From Taudactylus pleione (taxonomy: Eukaryota > Chordata > Amphibia > Anura > Myobatrachidae): 64,000 nucleotides of DNA. Positions 1-9,662 of this stretch are shown here, in pieces. The first letter of the stretch is position 1. Every line of letters starts with the position of its first letter. The stretch is taken from contig JAUIMM010000534.1 of the NCBI GenBank assembly GCA_031769625.1, forward strand, positions 13,221,001 to 13,285,000. Direction: 5' to 3'. The notes beneath the pieces were generated by a model that saw nothing but the letters and a program-made list of their open reading frames with translations, was not told the origin of the DNA and searched no databases. A program made the translations under genes and the position numbers.

Positions 1-520
1 TGATCGCAACTGCGAATGCAATAGCGATTACGCAATCAGTTCAACTGCAATAGTATGCTAAACCATTGCAATCGTTATGTCGCCGCAGCACAACATAAGG
101 ACGCCCACTTTACCTTACACACATCGGTGATGTTTAGCAAGACTGCGAAACCATCGATGCAATCGAGAACCATCTCTGCCTCACGCATACTTGCAGAAGC
201 TCTGACCTTGCTCAGAAATTGCTAACTTCAGTGCACGTTATGTATCCTCAGGCTGCATATGGCATCGCAGTGGACAATTTATGCATGCCCATGCAATGGC
301 ATTCAAACAAAACAATTGCTGGGATATAAATGTGTCTAAAATAGTTGTTTTATCCATTTTAATATACTTTATCTAAAAATATATATATAATAAAATAGGA
401 CCAATAAGAGCATTTTACAGTATCTTCAAGACTCTGAGTGCTGCCACATTACTACAGTTTATTGGGGGTATATTTACTAAAGTTTGGGTTTTAAGCAACT
501 AGCATTGTTATAGGTGGAGT
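1..520. other. unassigned AT-rich sequence
   Basis: I see no open reading frame with recognisable motifs and no clear TIR pair here. From about 467 the sequence GGGGTATATTTACTAAAG resembles the end of the TTTACTAAA-type MITE seen at 22536-22709, so this may be a half copy. Nothing else is supported. Confidence 0.4.
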
Positions 521-565
521 GAAAGATATTTTCATATATATATATATATATAAAAATATCTTTCA
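521..565. repeat. hairpin around a (TA)n core
   Basis: The arms GAAAGATATTTT and AAAATATCTTTC flank a run of TA dinucleotides, so the tract folds back on itself. It lies at the left edge of the PLE-type fragment that follows. TA runs occupy the same position beside other PLE-type ends in this window. Confidence 0.6.
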
Positions 566-966
566 TATATAGTCCAATGTATCCAAAAAGCGGCACTCAG
601 AGACTTAGAAGTAGCAAAAGAAGGACCCCCTCCGGGGTAACTTTATTCAGTCATGGTCGACGTTTCGGGGAGCTTGTCCCCTTTCTCAAGACAACAATAA
701 AGTGAACAAGACAAACATTACATATAAATATGCAAAACACTCACCGATACCTCTAATCAGGTGTGCAGAGCTCCATCCACCGCCAGAAACACGCGTCACA
801 ACCCGGAAGAGCAGAATAGCACAAACCAGATATGACGTCGCGCCTCCCGGCGTCTGGAGCCATAACAACCAGATCACCATAGTAACATTATGGGGAATTA
901 TCCTATTGGAGGGCACCAGAGCGAGTTTACCACCTAAAGGACTGGTGAGTGCCGGGATTCAGCTTG
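566..966 (-). mobile_element. PLE-type terminal (pLTR-like) fragment, minus strand
   Basis: A roughly 400-bp unit bounded by TA tracts on both sides (about 534-553 and 968-1006). On the minus strand it contains a hammerhead-like motif (656-690) followed by about 100 bp that run out into the left TA tract. This is the layout seen in the other PLE-derived ends here. No coding sequence is present. The PLE assignment is an inference from the motif and the TA flanks; another short nonautonomous element is possible. Confidence 0.45.
656..690 (-). ncRNA. hammerhead-like motif (degenerate)
   Basis: Read on the minus strand: box CTTGAGA, two A residues, a GGGG/CCCC stem with a 7-nt loop, then GAAA and CGTC. 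The canonical first box is CTGANGA, so two box positions differ and catalysis is doubtful. I list it because the arrangement matches the better-preserved motifs at 59620-59666 and 61470-61516. Confidence 0.35.

Positions 967-967
<1 letters not shown>

Positions 968-1006
<39 letters not shown>
968..1006. repeat. (TA)n microsatellite
   Basis: About twenty TA dinucleotides directly abutting the outer edge of the preceding PLE-type fragment. Confidence 0.95.
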
Positions 1007-1008
<2 letters not shown>

Positions 1009-1097
1009 CAGATGATAAATGTGCAACATCCACTAGTTCTCCATAAATCATTCATTGATTGTCCCAAATTCAGTGCAGCTTCATCCTCTATCCTTAA

Positions 1098-1520
1098 GGG
1101 GCCTATCCATTAGCAGATACATTGAATGACTGAACGATATATAGTTCAGTCATTCAATTTATCTGCTAATGGATAGACCCTGAACGATGACAGATGCGCA
1201 CTCCCGCGGACGATAAATTTTATCTTTTGTCTCTCCAACATGTTGGTCAATTATCGCATATCGCTGCCAGATATTAGAAATATCTGGCAGTTTATATGCG
1301 GTGAATGACGAATGACGAATGATATTAACAGCAGCTGCAAAGCACTGGAGAGAAAAAATCCACTCCCTGAATGATGTCATGCAATATCATTCATCATTCG
1401 TCTTTTGCCAAAATCTGTCATGTACATGACCGATACCTTTCAGCACAGCCACCCGAATTTTCAATAGATATCTTTTTTTCTGAACGATGAAAGACAACAT
1501 CTGCTAATGGACAGGTCCCT
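1098..1520. mobile_element. MITE with TTAA target duplication
   Basis: A nonautonomous element of 423 bp. The ends GGGGCCTATCCATTAGCAG and (reverse complement) AGGGACCTGTCCATTAGCAG form a terminal inverted repeat, and TTAA occurs immediately outside each end (1094-1097 and 1521-1524). A secondary palindrome lies just inside the left end (about 1119-1170). TTAA duplications are typical of piggyBac and Kolobok superfamilies; the ends do not look like piggyBac CCC termini, so Kolobok-like is the better guess. No coding capacity. Confidence 0.7.
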
Positions 1521-1524
1521 TTAA

Positions 1525-1874
1525 CCAAAGGCAATTTGTCTGTAGCAATTGCTAAAATAAAATGGAGAGCACACCAAAAGCAACTTTACTTGAAATAAAT
1601 GCTCACATACATTGAGATAAAATACAATCAGCATGAGACTACCAGTATCCATGTCTCTACTAGGTTACAGCATGTTTTGTCACTGGTTGGACTTATATAC
1701 ATACACACACACTGATTAACTGCTATATTAAATAGATTTACAATACACATTTCTCATACTTGCTACTTTTTAGAAAGTTGCAGTTTTTCTAGTTTGTTAC
1801 ATCTAGTGTTTCCATTAAAATGTATTTTATATGTAAAGTTTGTAATACTTTCTGTATCTATGTTATAGACACTG
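1525..1874. other. unassigned spacer
   Basis: AT-rich sequence between two MITEs. I recognise no gene and no element. Confidence 0.4.
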
Positions 1875-1877
1875 TAA

Positions 1878-2309
1878 TACCCCTTTTCCACCAAAATTCT
1901 GGGTCTGACCCAGGGTTGGAGCAGGGTTCCTATCTGAATCAGACACGGAATTTAGCCGGCACCGACTCGGCATATACCCGAGTCGGCGACGCTCACACCG
2001 CAGTCGGGTCTGCATAGACCCGGCTTTTCAGCATGAAAGTGGACGCTTGGAGATGACGTCATCTCCAAGCACCACTGAAGCCGGACCAATCGGCCAGCTT
2101 GCGGCGCACTGCAGGTCATCAAGACCCAGAGTGCGCCATACACACAGCAGGGTTACACGGGCCATGCCCGTGTTAAACCCTGCTATTTACCGGGGTTGGA
2201 TTGCCGGGTCACTCGATCCGGCGATCCAACCCTCACCCCTTTTTCACCAAGGAGCTGCCTGGGTTAACTCTGCAATAACCCGGGTTTCAGCTCCGGTGTA
2301 AAAGGGGTA
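1878..2309. mobile_element. MITE with TAA target duplication
   Basis: A 432-bp element with ends TACCCCTTTTCCACC and (reverse complement) TACCCCTTTTACACC, flanked by TAA on both sides (1875-1877 and 2310-2312). The interior is GC-rich and contains short perfect palindromes, for example TGGAGATGACGTCATCTCCA near 2047. A 3-bp TWA duplication fits PIF/Harbinger. Short open frames across it are not genes. Confidence 0.65.
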
Positions 2310-2312
2310 TAA

Positions 2313-3387
2313 ATGACATTGCAATGGTGATGTGTTCACGTGGCAATGTCACTCCAGTGCACGAGCAGCTGCAGAACACTGGAAACGGTCTTGTTTGCAC
2401 GAGGTGTTTGGTGCTAAAAGGTGAGTAGCATGCTCATTGTTTGTACATCCCTGAGGAAAATGCGATAATAAAGTATTGAAACATTGGAATACGTTGTTGA
2501 TCGTTCATGTTGTTCACCTGAGTGCAACTTGCATGGACTGTGTGTATATATAAATGTAAAATGATCAAAGAACACCGGCGCTAATCAGTTGAAATTTGAT
2601 TGATTATCTAGTCGAATTGAAAAAAATACTAATTGTTCAGCTGCAGAGATAAGAATGAGCCGGTGAAAAGCTCATTCCAAATTCAAGGATTGAAAAGAAA
2701 CAAGAAATAATGTAACTCTGGGCTAATAAATAATATAAAATATATGTGTGAGATGGCAGAAAAATACAGATGATATAATTACTTCCAAAAAATTATAAGA
2801 ACTCGATCAAATTGCATACGTATAAATTTAATTGAATAGAATAAAAATAGAAGGCATATAAATGGAGAGTTAATAAATTACCACATAATTAAAATAACTT
2901 CATCAGTCTTCCCTCAAATTCTTATAACAATCAACTACACATATAAAAATCATAACAGTCACAGAATGGAATAAATCAGTTGAATTGCGTATCTCTTGGT
3001 TCCTAAAGGAATGTTGACACAACCAATTTTAAGTGTCTTGATGTGTTCCACAGACCTTATTTTAAAAAAGTCAATCAAATATGTAGTAAGTACTACTGAT
3101 AATTGAAAATATTCCTATGAATCAGATTGACTATAGCCCTCCTCAGAATGGTATGATGCAATGATTATAGTCCCGTGAGGTCAATAATTGCTGAACACTT
3201 GAAAAAAGGCAATGTCTCATAAGTGTGCTCACCCGCTATCTTGTTTGAAACTTCTGACGGCGTCTTGCTGTGCTCGGGCTGATAAGGCTTGGAACTATAG
3301 AGCAACAGCTATCTGCACTATGCCGGCGGTGACCTCCGAATGCTGAAGGCGTAATGCTGTACTCGGACTGCAATGGCATATATAGTA
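2313..3387 (+). mobile_element. PLE-derived nonautonomous sequence, interrupted by hAT-1
   Basis: This stretch contains a terminal segment (2455-2540) that recurs at 8426-8511 with only two differences in 86 bp. In both places it is preceded by CTGAGG or similar plus a TTGAAAC motif, and it ends at the same base before a TA-rich tract. The following part, up to 3387, continues after the hAT insertion at 8214. The interior is AT-rich with no recognisable coding. I infer a PLE-derived element because of the end structure; the family is not proven. Confidence 0.4.
2455..2540 (+). repeat. 86-bp direct repeat, copy 1 (partner at 8426-8511)
   Basis: 84 of 86 positions match the copy at 8426-8511. 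Both copies run into a TA-rich tract at the same base (…GCATGGACTG). This marks a precise 3' terminus shared by two insertions, or the two terminal repeats of one element. Confidence 0.85.
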
Positions 3388-4022
3388 TAGGGGTGTGCAC
3401 CGGCCACTTTTCATGTTTTGTGTTTTGGTTTTGGATCTGGATCTTTCTTCGTATTTTGAATCTGGATTGGTTTTGCCAAAACCACCCTTCGGTGTTTTGG
3501 GTTCTGGGTTTTGTGTTTTGGATCTGTATTTTTTTTTAAAAAAGCATAAAAACAGCTAAAATCACAGAATGTGTTGATTTTTCTGCTCCTATGCTATTAT
3601 TAACCTCAAAAACCTTAATTTCCACTCATTTCCAGTCAATTCTGAACACCTCACACCTCACAATAGTGTTTTTATGTCCAAAAGGTTGCACCGAGGTAGA
3701 TGGATGACTATGCTAAGCGACACGAGTGGGCGGCACAAACACGTGGCCCATCTAGGAGTGACACTGCAGTGGCAGACAGGATGGCAGTTTGAAAAACTAG
3801 GCCCCAAACAGTACATAATTCAAAGAAAAAAAATAGGTGCAAGATGGAATTGTCCTTGGGCCCTCCCACCCACCCTTATGTTGTATAAACAGGACATGCA
3901 CACTTTAACAATCCAATCATTTCAGCGCCAGGGTCTGCCACACGACTGTGGCTGAAATGATTGGTTCGTTTGGGCCCCCACAAAACAAGCTGGCAATTAA
4001 TCTGTCCCTGCACAAACTGGCT

Positions 4023-4811
4023 CTACGGAGGCAAGATGTCGTCCTCATCCTCATCTACCGATTCCTCACCCTCTTCAGTGTTGTGTACATCCTCATCCTC
4101 ACAGAGTATTAACTCGTCCCCGCTGGAATCCACCACCACAGGTCCCTCTGTACGTTCTGGAGGCTGGTCTCCCTGGAAGAGTTGATAATTCATTTTTATG
4201 AACATCATCTTCTCCACATTTTGTGGAAGCAACCTCCTACGCCTTTCGCTGACAAGGTTCCCGGCTGCACTAAACACTCTTTTGGAGTACACACTGGAGG
4301 GGGGGCAACTCAGGTAAAATAGAGCCAGTTTGTACAGGGGCCTCCAAATTGCCTCTTTTTCCTGCCAGTACAGGTACGGACTGTCTGACATGCCTACTTG
4401 GATGCTGTCACTGATGTAATCCTCCACCATTCTGTCAATGGTGACAGTATCATATGCAGTGACAGTAGACATGTCAGAAATTGTTGCCAGGTCCTTCAGT
4501 CCGGACCAGATGTCCAAACTTGGTCCTACCTGCCCTGCATCACCGCCAGCGGGTTGCTTAGGATACCTAAGTTTTCTCCTGGCAGCCCCAGTTGCGGGAG
4601 AAAATGAAGAAGGAGCTGTTGACGTGTCACGTTCCGCTTCAGCTGACAGTGTGTTCACCAGCAGGTCTTTGCACCTCTGCAGGCTTGTGTCAGCCGGAAA
4701 GAGAGACACCACATAGGCTTTAAACCTAGGATCGAGCACGGTGGCCAAAATGTAGTGGTCTGATTTCAACAGATTGACCACCCTGGAATCCTGGCAAAGC
4801 GAATGAAGGGC
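4023..4811 (-). pseudogene. hAT-1 transposase, C-terminal part with hAT dimerisation domain
   Basis: This is the 3' portion of the hAT-1 transposase, open for 252 codons after an in-frame TAA (4812-4814). It contains the LATVLDPRFK motif near its start and, over about the middle third, the hAT C-terminal dimerisation domain: YWQEKEAIWRPLYKLA, then FSAAGNLVSERR and RLLPQNVEKMMFIKMN. The acidic C-terminus ends at 4023. The domain normally mediates transposase multimerisation. Upstream it is in the same frame as 4812-5249, separated only by the TAA, so it is the tail of one protein rather than a separate gene. No start codon of its own is expected. Confidence 0.85.
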
Positions 4812-5249
4812 TTAATCCACAAGTCCCGCATGCCGAGCGGAATCGCTCCATCTTAGCTCCTCCTTCACTTTCTCCAGCTGCTTCTGCAAAAGCCTGATGA
4901 GGGGAATGACCTGACTCAAGCTGGCAGTGTCTGAACTGACTTCACGTGTGGCAAGTTTGAAGGGCTGGAGAACCTTGCACAACACAGAAATCATTCTCCA
5001 CTGCGCTTGAGTCAGGTGCATACCCCCTCCTTTGCCTATGTCATAGGTGGATGTATAGGCTTGTATGGCCTTTTGCTGATCCTCCATCCTCTGAAGCATA
5101 TAGAGGGTTGAGTTCCACCGCGTCACAACCTCTTGCTTCAGGTGATGGTGGGGCAGGTTCAAGAGTGTTTGCTGGTGCTCCAGTCTTTGGCATGCAGTCG
5201 CTGAATGGCGAAAGTGGCCAGAAATTTTTCAGCCCACCCAAAGCGTCTC
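4812..5249 (-). pseudogene. hAT-1 transposase, middle part with in-frame stops
   Basis: This links the N-terminal and C-terminal parts in one frame. Two stops lie at its 5' edge (a TAG after …KSDRGV and a TGA six codons later), each one substitution away from the residue in the related copy at 54170, and both can be explained by C-to-T decay. A third stop, TAA at 4812-4814, closes the segment after GLVD. Recognisable blocks are HFRHSATACQRLEHQQ, LKQEVVTRWNSTLYMLQRM and TASLSQVIPLIRLLQKQL, which belong to the central RNase-H-fold region of hAT transposases, where the long insertion domain sits. Confidence 0.8.
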
Positions 5250-7136
5250 CTACACGCCCCTGTCGCTTTTCAGAAAATTCTGCACCACCAAGTTTATTGT
5301 GTGAGCAAAACATGGGACATGCTGGAATTTGCCCAGATGTAATGCCCGCACAATATTGGTGGCGTTGTCAGATATCACAAATCCCCAGGAGAGACTAAGT
5401 GGGGTAAGCCACTGGGCGATGATTTCCCTCAGTTTCTCTAAGAGGTTGTCGGCGGTGTCCCTCTTACTGAAACTGGTGATACACAGCATAGCCAGCCTTG
5501 GAACGAGCTGGCGTTTCTGAGATGCTGCTACTGGTGACGCTGCTGCTGTTGCTGCGTAAGGTGATACATCTACCCAGTGGGCTGTCACAGTCATATAGTC
5601 CTTAGTCTGCCCTGTTCCACTTGTCCACATGTCCGTGGTTAAGTGGACATTGTGTACAACAGCATTTTTCAGGACACTGAGGACACTTTTTCTGACGTTT
5701 CTGTACAGTCTCGGTATCGCCTGCCTAGTGAAGTGGAATCTAGACGGGATTTGGAACCGGGGACACACTACCTCCATCAATTGTCTAAATCCCACTGCAC
5801 TAATGGCGGATACCGGACGCACGTCTAACACCAACATAGCAGTCAAGGCCTCAGTTATACGTTTTGCTTCAGGATGACTGCTGTCGTACTTCATCCTCCT
5901 TGCTAAGGACTGTTGGAGGGTCAATTGTTTAGTAAAAGTAGTGGTGTTCCTACTTCCTCTCTGGGATGATGAATAACTCCCAGCAGCAGCAACAGCAGCA
6001 GCGGCAGCAGGAGGCGTAGCAATGCAGGATCCTCCGGAGGAATCCCGGATAGGAGAGTCAGTCATGCCAGTGACATGGCCTGCAGGACTACTTCCGATCC
6101 TGACTAAGGAGGAAATTGACGAGGAGGGAGTTGACGGTGTGGTTTGCAGGCGCTTGGATACAACAGGACAACGGGATTTAGGTGTCCCTGGACTGCTTAC
6201 GGTCTTAGCCAAAGTTTCTGAACTTGACAGTAACTTATTATGAACACGCAGCAGGTGCCGTATAAGGGAGGATGTTCCTAGGTGGTTGACGTCCCTACCC
6301 CTACTTATTCCACCTTTACATATGGTACATATGGCAAGACAGTTGTTGTCCGGATTTGGATAGAAATATTGCCAGACCAAAGAGGTGGAATGTTTGGTCT
6401 TCTGCCCAGGCATGACCGTGATGGGCTTTTTCATCCCACGGACAACAACTGTCTCCCCCGGAGCCTGATTTAAACAAACCACATCACCATCAGAATCCTC
6501 CTCGCCAACTTCCTCCTCAGCGCCAGCTACACCAGTATCCTCATCCTGTTGTACTTCAACAGTGACATCTTCAATTTGCATATCAGCAAGTGGACTGTGG
6601 GTGCTCCTTTCAGCACTTGCAAGGGGTGTGCAAATGGTGGAAAGAGCCACCTCTTCCCGTCCAGTGCTGGGAAGGTCAGGCATTGCAACCACCACCACAC
6701 TTGGACTCTCCTTGGGGATTTGTGATATCTTCTTAGAAAGCACAGTTCTTCGCTGTGCTTTTGCCAGCTTAACTCTTTTGATTTTTTTAGTGGGAGGAGG
6801 GCTTCCATCGTCATGTGAAGCTGAACCACTATTCATGAACATACTAGGGATCGACCTTAGCCGTTCCTTGCCACTCCGTGTCGTAAATGGCATATTGGCA
6901 AGTTTACGTTTCTCTTCAGATGATTTCAATGTTTTTTTCAAGGTCATTTTCCTGAACTTTGTCATTTGGGATTGTATGTGCCCTCTACTATGATATTGGG
7001 CATCGGCCTTGGCAGACGACGTTGATGGCATGTTATCGTCTATGTCATGACTAGTGGCAGCAGCTTCAGCACTAGGAGGAAGTGGTTCTTGATCTTTCTC
7101 TATTTTATTTTTATCGGAGAAAGTTTGGTCCTCCAT
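5250..7136 (-). CDS. hAT-1 transposase, N-terminal 628 codons (BED finger and RNase-H-like domain)
   Basis: The longest open frame in the window. It starts at MEDQTFSDK, which is also where the related copy at 51695 begins (with CTG). Residues 1-240 are low-complexity and acidic. A BED-type zinc finger spans about 248-300 with C270, C273, H294 and H299 (CTIC…RHLLRVH). A helical region (KRITEALTAMLVLDVRPVSA, about 425-475) precedes the catalytic fold. TTDMWTSGTGQTKDYMTVTAHWVDV (about 500-524) carries the first catalytic Asp, and GFVISDNATNIVRALH with CFAHTINLVVQ (about 585-620) the second Asp and the conserved Cys/His block. The frame ends at a TAG after KSDRGV. The rest of the protein continues in frame downstream, so this is a truncated transposase, not a host ZBED gene: it lies within intact hAT TIRs and TSDs. 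Confidence 0.85.
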   Translation of the reverse strand: MEDQTFSDKNKIEKDQEPLPPSAEAAATSHDIDDNMPSTSSAKADAQYHSRGHIQSQMTKFRKMTLKKTLKSSEEKRKLANMPFTTRSGKERLRSIPSMFMNSGSASHDDGSPPPTKKIKRVKLAKAQRRTVLSKKISQIPKESPSVVVVAMPDLPSTGREEVALSTICTPLASAERSTHSPLADMQIEDVTVEVQQDEDTGVAGAEEEVGEEDSDGDVVCLNQAPGETVVVRGMKKPITVMPGQKTKHSTSLVWQYFYPNPDNNCLAICTICKGGISRGRDVNHLGTSSLIRHLLRVHNKLLSSSETLAKTVSSPGTPKSRCPVVSKRLQTTPSTPSSSISSLVRIGSSPAGHVTGMTDSPIRDSSGGSCIATPPAAAAAVAAAGSYSSSQRGSRNTTTFTKQLTLQQSLARRMKYDSSHPEAKRITEALTAMLVLDVRPVSAISAVGFRQLMEVVCPRFQIPSRFHFTRQAIPRLYRNVRKSVLSVLKNAVVHNVHLTTDMWTSGTGQTKDYMTVTAHWVDVSPYAATAAASPVAASQKRQLVPRLAMLCITSFSKRDTADNLLEKLREIIAQWLTPLSLSWGFVISDNATNIVRALHLGKFQHVPCFAHTINLVVQNFLKSDRGV

Positions 7137-7153
7137 TTATGTTATATAGATTT

Positions 7154-7665
7154 GATATATACGTGCGGCTAAACACTGAAAATATTTTTTTATTTTGGCT
7201 GGAGTGTAGTGCACTTTGTGGGTTTCACCACCCTTTAAGAAATGAGCCAGCCGGCTCTTTACTTATGGGACACAGGTGCACGCTTGGCGCTGCTCCTTTG
7301 TTGATGCACGTGCGGCTACTGCGCACACAATTCACAAACACAGAAAAAATATTTTGTTATTTGGTTTGGAGTGTACTTTGGGGGTTACAGCACCCTTTAA
7401 CGGTCAAGCCAGCCGGCCCTTTACTTATGACACAGGCGCACGCTTGGCACTACTTTGTTGATGCACGTGCGGCCACTGCGCACACAATTCACAAACACAG
7501 AAAAAATATTTTGTTATTTGGTTTGGAGTGTACTTTGGGGGTTACAGCACCCTTTAACGGTCAAGCCAGCTGGCCCTTTACTTATGACACAGGCGCATGC
7601 TTGGCACTACTTTGTTGATGCACGTGCGGCTACTGCGCACACAATTCACAAACACAGAAAAAATA
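7154..7665. repeat. 157-bp tandem repeat, about 3.3 units, inside hAT-1
   Basis: GATGCACGTGCGGC recurs at 7303, 7460 and 7617, giving a period of 157 bp, with a diverged first unit from about 7154. It lies just upstream of the transposase start, in the subterminal region where hAT elements often carry repeated transposase-binding motifs. The long plus-strand open frame over it is a product of the repeat. Confidence 0.9.
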
Positions 7666-8205
7666 TTTTTTTTTAGCACTTGGGGGGAGCACCCCTGATG
7701 GACAGAGCACCCCCTGGACAACACTACAGCACCCCTTTAGGACTGGGACACTGCACAGGACTTTGGAGTGGACACAGCCCCTATGGAGAACTGACTGCAC
7801 AACACAGTCCAGCCAGCCCCTATGGACTTTGAAGTAGTGGACACAGCCCCTATTAACAACAGCAGCACATCACAACACAGCCAGCCCCTATGGACTTTGA
7901 AGTAGTGGACAACAGCAGCACAGCACAGCACAACACTACTCTGCACTACACTACACTACACAGCCCAGCCAGCCCTAACTCCCACCCTCCCTCTTCACTG
8001 TCCACAGCCGAGTGAGAAAATGGCGCCGACGCGGGTACCTTATATAGGATCCAAAACCCGCGAGACCGGGAAGGCGGGATAATGACGTTTTGCCTCGATT
8101 TCAGATCCGAGTCAGGCGGGAAAAGTCGAGCCTGACTCGGATCTGACTCGGATCGGGGGGCTCGGGGGGGTTCGGATTTCAGAAATCCGAACCCGCTCAC
8201 CCCTA

Positions 8206-8508
8206 ATATAGTATGGAGTGGCACCAGCCTGTGCTCCGCTGGACAAGTGTCAACCCTTGCGGCATGACTACAATGTATCAGCCGCAATAGATCAAGGGCG
8301 GTGAGCACGTGAGCAGCCTGGCAGTTCCTGGATGTCAGAAGATTGTAGCGGCTGAGCGTCTGTGTTGAATGAAGAAAGCTGGGGATCCCTCTGATGCGTT
8401 TCGCCCCTATAAGCAAGGGGGGCAGGGAAAATGCGGTAATAAAGTATTGAAACATTGGAATACGTTGTTGATCGTTCATGTTGTTCACCTGAGTGCCACT
8501 TGCATGGA

Positions 8509-8511
<3 letters not shown>
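8206..8511 (+). mobile_element. PLE-derived sequence, right of hAT-1
   Basis: This continues the host sequence of the hAT-1 insertion (the TSD is 8206-8213). It ends with the 86-bp terminal segment 8426-8511, which matches 2455-2540 and runs into a TA tract. A GCCCC…GGGGC hairpin next to GAAACGC lies on the minus strand at 8381-8415. No coding sequence. Confidence 0.45.

Positions 8512-8547
<36 letters not shown>
8512..8547. repeat. (TA)n microsatellite
   Basis: A TA run that directly abuts the terminus of the PLE-derived element at 8511. Confidence 0.95.
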
Positions 8548-8549
<2 letters not shown>

Positions 8550-8951
8550 TATACTCTATACATACATATCTGCTATATTAAATAGATTTACAATACACAT
8601 TTCTGGAAAAAAATATTTGTATAACTAGTTTGTGTATTTGAAAGTCCCAGCAAACATACCTCATTACAATGGAAGTTGTAGGCAATGATCATGTGACCCA
8701 TGATCCTCACAAACTGCACGCAATGCCAAAGTTAATGTCATTAAGCAATTTTTTGCAACTGCACATGCATAAAATTCCTAAAAACTCCTGTGTGTCATGC
8801 ATTACACAGAGTGTACGAGCATTGCAATGGTGCTATTGCGATCGAGATGCACTATATCAGAAATGTGGGAAAGCGCTGAGCATTCCTGCATGGTGAATGG
8901 GAGGTGGCTAGTAGTGCACACAAAAGTGGTGCGTTGATTGGTTGTTATGGG
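8548..8951. other. unassigned spacer
   Basis: I see no recognisable gene or element. The short open frame at 8669-8896 has no recognisable motif. Confidence 0.35.
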
Positions 8952-9285
8952 TAGGGATGACCTCTGTGTTTTGGTTTTGCTAACACCACCCTCAAGTGTT
9001 TTGGTTCAGATTTGGTTATAGTTTTCTTTAAAAATTTATGAAAATCCATGTAACTTGGACCTGATTTTGTTCCTATAGTATTATTGACATCAATAACTTT
9101 AATTTCCAGTCCATCTCACAGCACCTGAAGTCACATGGGAGGGACTTAAATGCAATCCAAAACACGTGAGATCCAGTTTTCAAATCCAAGTTCAATATTG
9201 CAAGAAGACCAAAATCCGGACTCGGTTCTACTATGAACCGCAAAATGAGTCGGAACTGGACTCAATTCGACTCTGAACCCTTAAG
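8952..9285. mobile_element. degenerate hAT-end derivative
   Basis: It begins TAGGGATGACCTCTGTGTTTTGG and contains GTGTTTTGGTTTTG and ATTTCCAGTCCATCTCACAGCACC blocks. These resemble the 3' end regions of hAT-1 (from 3388) and hAT-2 (from 9664). The right side has FRSGSE-like GC motifs ending CTCTGAACCCTTA. No matching 8-bp TSD could be found, so the limits are approximate. Confidence 0.45.
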
Positions 9286-9334
9286 CAGTAGTGCATGCAG
9301 GGTGGTTTCTGAGTACCCAGAAACCCACCCTGAC

Positions 9335-9551
9335 AGAGATGAGAGCAAGTAACACCATGTTAAGCCCCACCACCTCGCAGCAAAATGCCATGATTCGTGG
9401 GTCAATAGGGAGGAGGCAGAGCCAATATGATGCAACAGAATTAGAATTGCATCATTTGGCTCCGCCCCCTCCCAATTGACTCGCAAATCACGGCATTTTG
9501 CCGCAAGGGGGTGGGGCTTATTGACATGGTGCCTGGTCTCGTCTCCATCTC
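9335..9551. repeat. long foldback element
   Basis: The left arm (from about 9354, ACCATGTTAAGCCCCACCAC) and the right arm (ending 9530, GTGGGGCTTATTGACATGGT) are imperfect inverted repeats of about 80 bp that meet around 9440. Weaker pairing extends to 9335 and 9551 (GAGATGAGAG with CTCGTCTCCATCTC). A second small hairpin (AGGGTGGTTTCT…AGAAACCCACCCT) lies at 9299-9331. No coding is expected. Confidence 0.75.
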
Positions 9552-9642
9552 TAACCTGCAGCATGGTAAGTGTGTGGATGTATGAGTGTGTAATGTATAT
9601 GTGACATACAGTATGTGTGTGTGTGTAAATATGTACAGAATA

Positions 9643-9662
9643 TATATATATATATATATATA
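9643..9662. repeat. (TA)n microsatellite
   Basis: TA run immediately left of the hAT-2 end. Confidence 0.9.

Larger units (their letters stand above)
3388..8205 (-). mobile_element. hAT-1: complete hAT transposon with 8-bp TSD
   Basis: A 4,818-bp element whose ends are TAGGGGTGTGCACCGG on the left and, as reverse complement, TAGGGGTGAGCGGGTTCGG on the right. ATATAGTA occurs immediately outside both ends (3380-3387 and 8206-8213), a perfect 8-bp target duplication as expected for hAT. The transposase lies on the minus strand (7136 down to 4023) and is broken by three in-frame stops. A 157-bp tandem repeat (7154-7665) and a GC-rich region with CAGCAC repeats fill the 5' subterminal part. It is inserted into the PLE-derived sequence that continues on both sides. 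Its intact ends mean it could be mobilised in trans, but its own protein is not complete. Confidence 0.93.

Noticed and set aside
6562..6993. 143-codon plus-strand frame over the hAT-1 transposase
   Set aside because: It is the antisense shadow of the minus-strand transposase, whose motifs are unmistakable.
5250..7136. a domesticated host ZBED gene
   Set aside because: The frame sits between intact hAT TIRs with a perfect 8-bp TSD and has stops further on, so it is a transposon gene.
7082..7618. 178-codon open frame on the plus strand
   Set aside because: It lies over the 157-bp tandem repeat of hAT-1 and the amino-acid repeats follow the DNA repeat. It runs against the transposase.
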